DNA from: Dipteris shenzhenensis
Taxonomy: Eukaryota; Polypodiophyta; Polypodiopsida; Gleicheniales
NCBI GenBank assembly: GCA_047967505.1
Contig: CM106539.1
Length of the DNA: 64,000 nt
Reading direction: 5' to 3' (one strand)
Shown: positions 25,250 through 37,212 of the stretch, piece after piece
Layout of the letters: each line of letters opens with the position of its first letter
Numbering within the stretch: position 1 is the stretch's first letter
Program-made: the position numbers and the translations under genes
Notes under the pieces: model-generated
What the model was told of the DNA's origin: nothing
Database searches by the model: none
What the model saw: the letters and a program-made list of their open reading frames with translations, nothing else

Positions 25250-26740
25250 CCTGATTCATGTGTGCAATACCAAGGTGAAGACAGTCCAATAAGATGGGAA
25301 AAAGGCCTACAACACCATCGACAAAGCAACACCATGCCAAACGACCCAAGCCTCAACATCAATAGCCCTCCTCAAATCACCAACCTGAAGGACATGTTCT
25401 AGAATCACCAACCCAGAGGTCAGCACCAAAATGATCATGGCTAGTGGATCTGGATAATGATACAAATGAGCAAATAATTGCAACATGCCAAGAAGAAATG
25501 CCACAAAACCAAGGGATACTAGAGGCAAGAGAAATTGAGCCAAAGCAATTGACTATGCAGGATGTAGGTGCAGAATACCTTGAGGACTAGACCAACAATG
25601 AGCTAGCAACAAAGGGAACAATACAACTATATGGCCACGAGTCTCAACATTTGCCATGTCACCCAATGCTTACAACTACTTGCAGTCAAAAGGACTAGGT
25701 AGTCTTTTTGAGAAGCTGAAATCCTTCTTACCAACACCTGCTATGATAAATACATTTGTCAATTCATAACATCATATAAAAGCAGAGAGTTGGAGAAAGA
25801 TAAGTATGGCATAGTAACATATAAAGAAAAGCCCTTACAAATCTACCTCATAGATCCACTATGTAGGAGGATTTCTCATTTCCAAAGGCACAAGAAGAAT
25901 ATCCAAAGAAACATTTGGATGCAAGATTCTCTGAAATTCAGGATTTATTTCGACCTAACACAAAGTAACAAAGCAGGGGAATATGCCATGATATGATTTT
26001 GGACCCCATATGCAAAGAAGCAGCTAAGTTTTTGGCTAACATTTTCAACCATACAGGAGTGAGAAAAAACTATATGTTAGTAAAAACTCTTACACTCCTT
26101 GGTAGAGAAAAACTACAAGATTGGGCTCAACAGTTATCCTTGCTGCTAACCAATTATGTATCCACTACCCATGATGGCCAAAGCTACATTGTCCATCTAT
26201 TGGCCATAATAATTGGGTTTGCAATAGAGCAAGACGATGATCTATGCCCCTCTCAACACAAGATATAGAGGAATTTGAAACATTTATATCATCACCACAA
26301 TGGGAATTAGAACCTCCACCTACTCTCAATGTGGATAGTGTGACATGAAGTTGGGGGTAATAAACTTCACGCACCTCTTCAGTTCCTACTGCTTTCGAAC
26401 TGAGTGATAGAGATATTCATCATTGGGAAAGGGACATTAAAAGAAGCTTTTATACCAAGAGACCACACCATACTATCCTCCCTTATATGAGAATAAAGAT
26501 GGTAACATCCCAAGTGATGTTGTACTCAAGCATAGGGAGAAGGAAAGGATCAGCAAATGCCATAATCTCAACAAGCCAGTCTACGCCAAAGAGAAGAGTG
26601 ATACGTTGTTGAAAGAAGATCTTGTGGCTCAACACCAACATGAACTGATATATATCAAGGAGTCTAAAGGGGTTGATTGGGTCGGATCGATAGATTCTGG
26701 GGAAACATTGCACCTCCTTCATAGATACCTTTACAATTAG
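25250..26740 (+). pseudogene. ORF-x: extra reading frame downstream of gypsy G integrase
   Basis: Plus-strand protein-like sequence spread over three frames. It contains an acidic Gln/Glu-rich part (about 25450-25600, LEARETEPKQLTMQDVGAEYL), a basic part (25790-25996, MEKDKYGIVTYKEKP...), a Leu-rich helical part (25993-26268) and an acidic end (EEFETFISSPQWELEPPP, about 26270-26320). A tail follows (about 26400-26737), shared with copy 1 at 14403-14115. I do not recognise it. Position after integrase and before an LTR is that of the accessory ORFs known in some plant gypsy lineages. It could instead be an unrelated gene fused by rearrangement. Confidence 0.45.
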
Positions 26741-27104
26741 CTCAAAATACTCTGCAAACTATCATAAGACACAAAAACCTATAACTTTCAGTAGAGACAT
26801 GATATCAAATATTCAAACACATATTGAGATGTGCCTTGAAATGGGCTTTGCTCTGATATAAGTTTCATAATAAATAGAGAAGCGGTCGGAAAGATATGGG
26901 TAGTTTATTGGATGAGGGTAAAAATTATTTTAAAAAAGAAATAGTCACACAAAGAGAGTCATAGGTTTTTAATTTGACATGTAATATAATAATTGAACAC
27001 ATAAGATGATGCTCCTTGAAGAGAGCTTTGCATTGATATAAGTTTCATCCAAATCGAACCACCAAGTCAAAATTTATGAGCAAAATATTGATAGAGGGTC
27101 AAAC

Positions 27105-27471
27105 TGTCATGAAAAACACCTACTCCTACTGCTACCGACTTGGGAGAATACTACCTCCATGCTTAGACTTCATCGACAATCCAAGTCCCATAGAGGTTGC
27201 CTAGGAGGGAAGGAGGAGATCCCTTTGTGACTTGGGAGATAGATAAACCATGTATGCACAATGAGCAGCCAAATAGACAATACTTTTGAGCACTTTGGAA
27301 GAGAAAACAATGGAAAAAGGGAAGAGACACTCAAGAGAGAGAACCTAAAGTGACCTTCATTACCAATAGAGGGATACTCCATGCCAATGCAACTTAAAAT
27401 ACTACAAACACAAGGGAGGAGAAGACATTTCATACGTACAAGAGGCAAGAATACTCATAGAGAGAGAATGA
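27105..27471 (+). repeat. LTR-like repeat R, copy 2, left part
   Basis: Begins TGTCATGAAAAACACC and runs to the AATGA target site where copia B has inserted. It continues at 32609-33355 and is inverted relative to copy 1 (12724-13838). Confidence 0.75.
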
Positions 27472-28190
27472 TGTAAGAAAATAATACGTCTATGCTCAAC
27501 AGAGAACAGGATCTTGTACGCAAGAGAGAAAAAAAGATAGTATGGAGAATCAAAAATTTGATTATTGTAGAACTGATACAATAGATGGCGCTGCCTCCCA
27601 ACCGTGTGCTCCTGTGAAAGAAGCTTCGATGGCATGCTGGAAATAGTAGAAGACAAAGGCTAGATGCTAAAGAATCAGGGTTGCTGTAGCCAATGATAAA
27701 ATGGGCTTCACGGGCATGCTCTTATATAGCCACCAGTCGTAGTCAGTTAGGTTCAATTGGGTGACCGATCCAATCCACCCAAAACGATCGACTGGGGGTC
27801 GGTCCCGAAATAGGCGACCGACCACACGATAGAACCGGTGCGCAAAATAGAGCAACTAACCTACAGTCTCCATTCGGCCCACAGCCATTCGGGATCATCT
27901 GGGACTCCAAACAAGCCCCGCAACTTGAGAGTGGGCTACCCCGGGAAATGCTCCATCTACCCTCAATGCGGTCAGTCATGGCATGCCTTCCCGCAATTGC
28001 ATGTAGCCTAGTTGGCACTGTGCCAACTCCGTCCAGCCATCAGGCCACACATGGCCCCCATCTGGTGTCCAAACCAGGACCTACCGGATAACTGAGATAC
28101 TCAAATGCCTTCTCCTCATATGGGGGGCTTACAAGTAGAGTTAGTTGGTTCCTATGTAGTTACACGAGAGTGGAGCATTGATATCTAACA
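27472..28190 (-). repeat. 3' LTR of copia B (719 bp)
   Basis: On the minus strand TGTTAGATATCAATGCTCC to ATTTTCTTACA. A TATATAAG box lies at about 27720-27728 (minus strand). It differs from the 705-bp partner by substitutions and small indels. Confidence 0.94.
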
Positions 28191-28220
28191 CCCCCCCTCA
28201 ATGTCCACCCGCAAGTGAAC

Positions 28221-31200
28221 TTACTTTTTTGGCCCAATGCCAAGTCGATGAAGATGCCTCTCCAGCAAGTCTCTTTCAAGAGCCCTCGTGAAGATGTCCG
28301 TAGCATTCTCTATAGTCAGACAGTACACAAAGTCGACCTCTCCATCCATGAAGAGCTTGTGTACAAAGTGATATTGAATCTCAATGTGTTTTATGCGAGC
28401 ATGGAACACAGGGTTCTTTGAAATCGCCATGCAACTCTGATTGTCACATGATAACTACGTAGGCGTGTTCTGCACTGCACCCATGTTCCCCAAAATCCTC
28501 CTCAACCACACTGCCTCGCAAGAAGCAAAGCATGCAAATTTGTACTCAGCCTTGGTAGAAGAAAGAGCAACTGTGGGTTGCTTCTTGTTGACCCATGACA
28601 CAACTCCAGATCCAAGTGAGAAATAGTACCCCATCAATGATCTCCTACTGTCCACGTCTTCTACCCAATCTGAGTCACAGAATCCAGTTAAGATGTTGCC
28701 CTTGGTATAGGTGATGCCATAATCAAGTGTGCCTTTGATGTATTTCAGCACCCGCACCCCTGCCCTCCAATGGTTCTCCCAGGGCTTATTGGAAAACCTG
28801 CTTAGTACACCAGCCATAAAACTGATGTCCGACCGTGTGTTGCATAGGTAAATCAATCTGCCCACAAGCCTTCTGTACTTCACTTCATCCACCAGTGGTG
28901 ATGAATCCTCGTCTTGATGCTGGTACCATGCTTGTGGGGCTTGTTTTAGCCCGTAAAGTGCCTTCTTTAGTTTGTAGACTTTACCTTCTGAACCGGGGAT
29001 CTCAAAACCTAGTGGTTGTTCCACGTATACCTCCTCCTTGAGATCTCCATTCAAAAAGGTGGATTTCACATCCATCTGAAACATGGGCCAACTTCCCTAG
29101 GCAGCTAAAGCCAAAACACTGCGAATTGTGGTTAGTCGAGCTGTGGGAGCAAAAGTATCTTGATAATCAAAACCATGTACCTGTGCAAATCCTTTTACCA
29201 TGAGTCGAGCCTTGTACTTATCCAACGTGCCGTCGGACTTGTACTATCTTGTACACCCACTTGATTCCGATTACCTTGCATTTTGGTGGTCGATCCACAA
29301 GGTCCCAAGTGTTGTTCTTCATTATGGAGCCATACTCCAACTGCATAGCCTCCATCCACCTATCATCGCCCTGTGCCTCTTCAAGACACTTGGGTTCATC
29401 ACCATAGATCACTTCTATCATCAAAGCATAGTTGACCAAGTGTTCTTGTGCCCTTCTTTGCTCCTCTAATCTCTTGGACTGGCGGTGTTCGGATGGTTCC
29501 TCCTCAATGGCTGAAGGTTCTCTGCCATCCAAAAGCTGCTTTACCCACTTCGAGAATGGCCGTCACCGTTGTAGTTCTACAGGCTCTTCTTCATCTTCTT
29601 TGTCTTGAATCCTCCCAAGCACCGTTGGGGGAGTTTGGTCTGCTATTGGTGGTAGTACTGGATGGATATCCTGGTCCTGGTTGTCTAGGAAGGAAGCATC
29701 CTCCTCCAATTGATGTGGCTTTTCTAAGAAGACCACATCGCGACTTACAATTACCTTCTTGGTAACCCTTTGCCTCTTCACTGTAGCCCAAGAAAATACA
29801 CTTCCAGCTTTTTGGTTCCCATTTGGTCCCGGTAGCATCACGGACATGCACAAAACAGTCACATCCAAAAACTCTGAAATGTGCAGCTGAAGGTTTTTTA
29901 CCAGAAAAGGCTTGCAGTGGAGTCATCCCATTCACAGCCTTCATGTAGCTATGATTCAGGATGTAAACTGCAGTGTTACATGCTTCAGCCCAGAAAGTCT
30001 TTGGCAAATCTTTCCCTTTCATCATACTCTAGCCCATTTCGTAGATGACTTGCATCTTGCAATCTGCTACTCCATTTTGCTGTGATGTATGTGGCGGGGG
30101 TTTCTGCCTCTTGATTCCGTGACTTTTGCAGTAACCTTCAAATTTAGTTGAAGTGAACTCTCCACCTCTGTCTGATCTCAACTTCTTCACCTTCCTCCCC
30201 ATTTCTTTCTCGACCATTACATGCTGTTCCTTGAACCTACTAAAAGCCTTGTCTTTAGTCATCAAGAAGTATATCCATATCCTTCTACTGTAGTCGGTCT
30301 GAAGTAGTAGGAACCACCCAAAGCTTCTGTCTCCATCTTTCTGTAGAGGTCCATGTGAACGAGCTCTAGAGGAGCCTTTGCCCTGCTGGCCTCTTTAGGA
30401 AAGGGATGCCGATGCTGCTTGCCCATCATGCAAGCTTCACATACATCGGGCAGATCTGAAATTTTTGGTAGGTCTGTAATCATTCCACTTTTATGCATCT
30501 CCTTCAAAGAACTAAGGTTTAGATGACCAAACCTCTCATGCCATAGCTTAGTGTTCTTCACATCCACTCGAGCACTGAAAGCTGAGAGTTTGTAAATGTT
30601 GTTGCACCGTGTATCTTTACCAATGACCTTCCCTTGAAGATCTAGAATTTGTGCACCATTCTTATCGAATTGAACTTTGAGGTCCCGATCCATGATCGCG
30701 AAAATAGACAACAAGTTCCTCTTGATATCTGGCACAAAAAAAAATTAGATAACTGTTTTACAACTCCATCTGACTTGAGAGCAATCATACCTTTTCCTTT
30801 TGCTGGACAGTTTGCATCATTACCGACTACTACCAGGATGTCATTCCCTACTGGCTGTAGAGAGGTATACCAATCCTTCCGACTGATCATGTGGTGCAAT
30901 GCACCACTGTCAATGATCCACGGTTCATCCACAAGTGCATGAACTGCCTCCATGCAAATCTCCTCAATTGCAATGAACAACTCTACTGGTACTGCCTACA
31001 CGCTGTTGCTGGACTCTTTCTTTACTCCCTTCTTCTCATCTGCAATCTTCTTTCGGCACTCATTCTGCTTGTGCCCTGCCTTGTTGCAAAAGATCTTCTT
31101 CTCTCTCTTTTTATCATCAGAAGAAGATGGGTTACCGGAGTCCTTACCCTTACATTTCTTTGATCCGGTCCCGAAAGCCAAATCTTCTCCAGTCCTTGTC

Positions 31201-31829
31201 TTTTGATGCATCTCCTCCTCCAAAAGCATCATGCTGAAATCCTCAAAGTTGAGGGGCAAATTTTTGTTTTGCGTATTCAGCACTGTAACAAGACCATCGT
31301 ACTTTGGTGGGAGAATCCATATGCACCTTCATGGTAGATTCTCGCTGGTGATGGTGATGCCAATTGCAGTCATCTAATCACGTAGATTCTTCACCCTGGT
31401 GATGAACTTCTCTGTCGCTTCAGACTCAGACAACTTCTCATTCGTGAGTTGAGTCTCTAGATTCTGAATCTGTGTCTAATTCGTGGTCTTGTACTGATTT
31501 TTCAAGACTGTCCATGCCTCCTCTGTTATGGTGACATGTTGAATTAATGCCAATACGGAATCACTAACACTGCAGACAATAGAACACAACACATCTACAT
31601 TTCTTCTTGTCCATGCGAGAATCTCATTCGCAGTTGGTACTATCTGTTGTCCTGCATTGGCTGGATCCAATCTTGCAACTGGCCTCACGTCCACCCCAGT
31701 AGTAGTATCCCAAAGCTCATATGCACTTAGGATGGTCTTCATCTTGAACTTCCATAGTGGATAGTTAGAGCCATCCAACTTTTTGCTTTTGCCGTACGGT
31801 GGGATTCGCAGTCTTGCGGGTTGGGCCAT
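28221..31829 (-). pseudogene. Gag-pol pseudogene of copia B, RT core deleted
   Basis: Starts at ATG 31829 (MAQPARLR). Gag carries the KLDGSNYPLWKFKM motif. The zinc knuckle is damaged (FCNKAGHKQNEC, second Cys replaced). Protease (WIIDSGALHHM, about 30910) is followed by integrase (LWHERFGHLN, CEACMMGK, RSDRGGEF, QQNGVAD) with frameshifts near 30650, 30260 and 29600. Reverse transcriptase runs to [13 protein letters not shown] (about 28930), then jumps straight to VDEVKYRRLVGRL. Compared with element F about 350 bases are gone, including the YVDD catalytic box. RNase H follows and the frame ends at 28221. It could move only with proteins from another element. Confidence 0.94.
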
Positions 31830-31898
31830 CTCTCACAATCTACTTGAAACAGAAAAACACTACCAAATCTTCTTGCTAGAGTCCAGGCTCTGATACCA

Positions 31899-32603
31899 TG
31901 TAAGAAAATAATACGACGTCTGTGCTCAACAGATAATAGGATCTCGTACGCAAGAGAGAAAACAAGATAGTATGGATAATAAAAAATTTGATTACTATAG
32001 AACTGATACAATAGATGGCGCTGCCTCCCAACCGTGCGCTCCTCTGAAAGAAGCTTCGATGGCATGTTGGAAATAGTAGAAGACGGAGGCTGGATGCTAA
32101 GGAATCAGGGTTGCTATAGCTAGTGATAAAATGGGCTTCACGGGCTTGCTTTTATATAGCCACCAGTCGTAGTCGGTTAGGCTCAATTGGGTGACCGACC
32201 CATTCCGCCCAAAACGGTCAACTGGGGGTAAATAGGCCACCGACCACATGATAGAACCGGTGCGCAAAATAGAGCAACTATCCTACGGTCTTTGTTTGGC
32301 CCACAGCCATCTGGGATCATTTGGGACTCCAAACGGGCCCTGCAACCAAAGAGTGGGCTGCCCTGGGAAATGCTCCGTCTACCCTCAATGCGGTCAGTCA
32401 TGGGATGCCTTCCCGCACTTGTAGTTGGCAGTGTGCCAACTCTGTCCAGCCATCAGGCCACACATGGCCCCCATCTGGTGTCCAAAACAGGACCTACTGG
32501 ATAACCGAGCTACTCAAATGCCTTCTCCTCATATGGGGGGCTTAGAAGTAGAGTTAGTTGGTTCTCGCGTAGTTACACGAGAGTGGAGCATTGATATCTA
32601 ACA
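31899..32603 (-). repeat. 5' LTR of copia B (705 bp)
   Basis: Ends next to the primer binding site at 31887-31898 and is followed by the second AATGA (32604-32608). Confidence 0.94.
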
Positions 32604-32608
32604 AATGA

Positions 32609-33355
32609 ACTAGAGAGAGATGGACTTGACAAGAGTCTACATAAGAGAATATCTACAAGAGGGAGAGAAGGCTCATGGAAGAGGCTTGAGGAGACTAGGG
32701 CTACAGCAACATGAGGCCTAGTGGTGGAAGAGATGATGAACAAGGGAGAGGAGGGCTCCTTTTATAGAGATTTTGTCACCCTCCTTCACCCATTTACAAT
32801 TGCTACCTATAGATTCCTTTCCCCATCAATCACATAAGCCCGTATGTCACCATCCATGTCCTTTTTGGCTACTCTTGCCATGTGTCCCATCAAAAGATGT
32901 TCAAGACTCTTAAAATATTGAGAAAGTCAAGAGTCTCCCCACATGGAGCCCATAGGGACCCTCTCTTTTCCATATGTCCACATCCTCCTTATTCCACATA
33001 GGAATTCTAGAAGGATTCCTCTTGACTCCACACTCCTCCACATGCCTTCCACACGCTTGGCATGTGTCTCTCTTATATTATTGGAACACATGGACATGAG
33101 CCCACCTCTTTATATGACTCACTCTTCCTATTTTCTCGATAATATCCCATACACAAATAACTCTCACCCCATACCAAGGTATTCATCATTCATACACATG
33201 GTATTTTCAATGATCCATTCCACTCATCCTCTCAATCCCATACAATATCTTAGAAAATAGAAATAAGTGAGAGCCACTACGCTATCACTTGATACTCAAA
33301 CTCTTATCAAACATAGAAGAAAACAATACCAATAATATCAATTTTTGGCGTCACA
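32609..33355 (+). repeat. LTR-like repeat R, copy 2, right part
   Basis: Resumes after copia B and ends GGCGTCACA. With the left part it gives 1,114 bp, against 1,115 bp for copy 1. The next bases (TCTTTCCCCCCCC) belong to element H. Confidence 0.75.
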
Positions 33356-35860
33356 TCTTTCCCCCCCCAGCAGACCCTCTCTATCATGAGGGTCTGCTAG
33401 CCCTCAAGGTGGTCGAGCATAGAAGAATTTAAGGTGATACTCATTGGTGCATCCGGGTATCACCATGCCATCAACATCCTCAAGTTGATATGTTCCATTG
33501 GTGACATTCATATACATCCTTATGGAGGTGTGGCCAAAAGTAGCCAATCTCTGCTTATGTTGTGGAGTTAACCCTCAAGGAAACATGCCTTCTTTCACAT
33601 ATTGCTGGACATCTTGCAATTCTTGCCATCCATTGTCTACCAAAGAAACCACCCCCCGGTCTTATACTACAATGGCTTGAGTAGCCAACTCATCTGCCCT
33701 TTGATTTTCTTTTCTGTTTATATGAACAAACTTGCAAAAATCAAACTAACTACATAGTGCCATAGCCTTTTGAGTAAGCTCCTTCAAATGAGGACTTCTT
33801 GTCTTGTAATTCCCTTGCATTTGCTTTATAATAATAAGCCTCAATCTCCTCTTACTTCCAATTCTTTAACTTGACTTTGAAGACAACCCTCCAAACTAAG
33901 AATCAAAGCATTATACTCATCTGCATTGTTAGTTGTGATACCTAGAAGCTCTTGTCCTCTTGCCCACACCTCTTGACCTTTAGAATTTATAAAGACTATC
34001 CCCCTGGCTCCTTATTGGCATGAAGGACTAAAAGCCCCATCAAAAAACAAGACAAAAGCTGTTGGTGGTGTCTCCCTTTCATCATTAATGTCCTCCTTAT
34101 ATCTCTTTTCTTCTCTTAGATCCTGCCATCCTGTGAGCAAATCTGCCATAGTGGACCTAGTGGCATTTTTAGTGACAAAAGAGAAAGAGGACTCTTGAAG
34201 CTTTGACAACCATTTTGCAAATCTCCCCCCAAGTTTAGGCTTGTGAACTAGATATGCTAATATGGATTGAGAGGTAAGGAAGAAAAATGGCTGAGGTAAT
34301 AAATAGGAGCGAAACTTTTGACTGGAAACACCAAAGAGAGGGTTTGCTGCTCCATTTCTTCATACCTTTTTTCCACCTCTGTAAGCTTTCGGGCTGGCAT
34401 AATAGATGGGTTGCATTCTACCTGCCTCTCCTTTTTGTAGCAGTACAACACCAAGTAAATGCAAAGATACACTTGGCTTTACATAAAAGTCTTGAGACCA
34501 ATCAAGGGGCTTTAATATTGGGCCCTTACTCATGGCCTCCTTTATTTGCTGAAAAGACTCCTATTGCTCCACACCCCATTGGAAAGAAACTCCTTTTCTT
34601 GTCAACAAGTTCATGGGATGCACTATCTGTGTGAAATCATCACAAAAGCGTTGATAATACTTGCTCTTTCCTAGAATTTCGCAAATACCAGTGACACTCT
34701 CAGGACTTGGCAATGCCATGATTGCTTGAACCTTGTCCAGATCCATTTGCAAGCCTTCTTCAGACACAATATGCCCCAATAAGACTACTTTTGTTTGAGC
34801 CAAATGACACTTGCTAGGATTTAGACACCCTTTTGCTTCATCAATCCTAGCTAAGGCCATCTTTATCTTCTCCATGTGCTCTATGCGTCAAGAATAAATG
34901 TTAAAATCATCCAAAAACACCCTTATGAACTTTCCCAAGTAAGGCTCAAGGACTTGACTCATGAACCTTTGAAATGTAGCTGGTGCATTGGTCAACCCAA
35001 AAGGAATTACTCTATAAGCAAAAACTTTGCAATTGTGACAAATGATGTTTTCTTTTGATCTTCCTCTCGAATATGAATTTGAAAGTACCCATAATACATC
35101 TCATACCTTGCCACTTGGTCTAGTATTTCATCTTGGAATGCCAAAGGAAAATGATCCCTCTTAGTGCATGCATTAAAAGGACGAAAGTCCACACAAACCC
35201 ACCACTTTATTCCTTTCTTTGGTGTGACAACTACAGGAATATCCATTCTGAATAATCAACAGGAAAGATGAATCCTGCCTCAAGTAGTTGTGTTACCTCT
35301 TTCTTTAGTGCCTCAACTTGGATCACCCCCAATCGCCTTAAGCCTTACACAACTGGCTTTCTTTCTGGCTTCAACTCAATCTTGTGCTCCACAAGAGAGA
35401 TTGGTCAAACCTATGAACAGCTTATTGCAAAGAGACATGGAAAATCATCTAACATATCCAAGTATTGGAGCTTCTCACTCCCTAATACAAAATCACCAAG
35501 AAGCTCTTCATTGCATTGGCATCGTTTAGTGTGCTCCACATCCTCCACATGAAGTGTCTCTACAGGATCTTCTTGTACCACCACCTTGTTCCCTCCTGAC
35601 TCATCTTGATCAACACTAAGACAAAGACCAAAGGCCACTCCTTCCACCTCACCCTCTAAGCTAGACTCCACAGAGCTACACCCTATCTCTTCTTCTTCAT
35701 CGGTTAAGTCAGAGCTCGAACTCTTTGATGTTGAAGAGCTCGAACTCTTTGATGTTGAAGACTCCTCCTTGACAACTTCCTTTTTGTGACTTTTGATGTT
35801 GTAGCGCACCTTCTTATCATTTCCCTGCAACAAAAGGTCAAATTGGATGCACAATCTCAA
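33356..35860 (-). pseudogene. Ty3/gypsy element H pol, integrase core deleted
   Basis: Minus strand. A Ser/Glu-rich part (35860-35410) precedes reverse transcriptase: VVTPKKGIKWWVCVDFRPFNA (about 35240), GYFQIHIREEDQKKTSF, then an FLDDF box (about 34900, a YxDD variant), LGHIVSEEGLQ and KSKYYQRF. RNase H follows, then a second RNase H-like part (34209-33800, FFDGAFSPSC, GARGIVFINSKG), a known feature of some plant gypsy lineages. Near 33690-33560 only the start of the integrase zinc region is left. It jumps to the integrase C-terminal tail (NGTYQLEDVDG, 33500-33450). A G-run (33361-33368 on the minus strand) resembles a polypurine tract. Confidence 0.85.
33369..33398. other. Perfect hairpin, 11-bp arms
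   Basis: AGCAGACCCTC and GAGGGTCTGCT separated by eight bases (TCTATCAT). It lies between the end of the H integrase frame and its G-run. Confidence 0.9.
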
Positions 35861-36848
35861 ACCCTTCCATATTTAGATTCATCTTGGGACTAGGAATGTT
35901 TTTCATCCCAAATCTAGGAGGAAAATAGAACAATAATATGGTGGCTAATTTAGTTATGTGCATGGTTAGTTGGAAGGATTTATGTAAATTGAGAGGATAT
36001 ATGCTCCATGATTGAGATGGCAAGATCTCACTTGGCAATAATCCACACGTATACTTGGTTGGCATTTGTGTATTATCAAATTTGGATAGAGAACAAGCAT
36101 ATGACTGACTCAATCCTAGCATAGGAGATTCGGTTTTGTGGCTAAGGGGTGCTACACACAATTGAAGATGTAGGCCCTTATGGTGTAAAATGTTGTAAAG
36201 TATGCTAGGAATGGCCAAAATTGCTTTAGAAGTGTGCCTTGATATTCTAAAGGCATTGGTGATGACTGCAATGAAGTTTGATACAAAATGGTTGCAATGG
36301 ATTAAAATGATGTGAATAACATGACATATGAAACCATTATTCAAAGTGGGTCCCAACTTTGAATGCTAATGATCAAGATATGGGTTTATAAATTGGGACA
36401 CATTTCAAGCATGAAGAAGCAAATTGATTTGGGCAAAAATTTTGCATCTTTGATCGGAAGGCAGCCATGACATAGGCACTTTTTTTTTGTTTTTACATGT
36501 TAGGACCATCGATGGAACAAAGCGATGGAAGGATTTTGCAAGCCATAAGATTTAACTTGATGAGTGGCATCACCCAATTGTCTGAGAAGGAAAAGGCTAC
36601 CATATGAAAATGACATCTTAAATACCATCGTAACAAATAAAGTCAACACCTAGGGGAGGGTGCTAACATCCGTTATTAGATTTAGCTAACAGTGGATTGA
36701 GAATTCCCCCTACTGTAAGGGAAATATAACATAAGGAAATATGGTAAATTGGTGCCAAATGATAACCAGAAATCATGGGTTAGGAGATATCCAATATTAA
36801 GGGAATTTTATGGTCTTATCTAGCAAGATCACATTAGTCCATGAGGTG
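35861..36848. other. Unassigned region, open on both strands
   Basis: A 172-codon minus-strand frame (36356-35838) and a plus-strand frame with more ordinary composition but several stops (for example KIALEVCLDILKALVMTAM, about 36219-36275) overlap. I cannot say which was coding. It may include upstream sequence of H. Confidence 0.4.
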
Positions 36849-36853
36849 CCAAA
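36849..36853. repeat. Target-site duplication of A2, left copy (CCAAA)
   Basis: CCAAA, repeated at 41121-41125 on the other side of the element. Confidence 0.93.
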
Positions 36854-37211
36854 TGTGAAGAGAGTGGGAGAGAAGTAAGGAGTCTCACTTGCAGCTTTCT
36901 CACATACACAATGGGGGAATACACACAAAGGTGGAGGCTGAAAATAGTTTTCCTCTTCTTAGTTGTGCAAGTAAAAAGAACTCTCTCTTAGTACAAAAGG
37001 AATAGATGAACCCTATATGTGGGTCTCAAACCAAACTCAGCTAACCTAGGTGGCATACTAACTGAGCCACTAACTAGAGTACGTAAAGATAGTTCTCATC
37101 CAGCTATTATTCATGGGCGGTGTACCAACCGCATCTGCAGCTAACAAGTCGGTGATATAAATGCACAACAATCACCCTGGCATATTACGGGTGGATCTCG
37201 ATATCTCAACA
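36854..37211 (-). repeat. 3' LTR of copia A2
   Basis: 358 bp, TGTTGAGATATCGAGA to CTCTTCACA on the minus strand. The polypurine tract lies at about 37212-37222 (minus GATGGGGAG). Confidence 0.94.
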
Positions 37212-37212
37212 C

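Larger units (their letters stand above)
27472..32603 (-). mobile_element. Complete Ty1/copia element B (5,132 bp), internally deleted
   Basis: Two LTRs (27472-28190 and 31899-32603), a primer binding site (31887-31898, TGGTATCAGAGC on the minus strand), a polypurine tract (28191-28197, seven G on the minus strand) and a perfect AATGA target duplication (27467-27471 and 32604-32608). It is inserted in the LTR of gypsy G. It is related to family F (same gag-pol style and LTR start TGTTAGATAT). Confidence 0.96.

Noticed and set aside
25307-25543. Hydrophobic 78-codon minus-strand frame
   Set aside because: It lies opposite the ORF-x coding sequence; composition effect.
33340-33357. TGGCGTCACATC read as a gypsy primer binding site
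   Set aside because: It is better explained as the reverse of the LTR end TGTGACGCCA; no internal 5' region follows.
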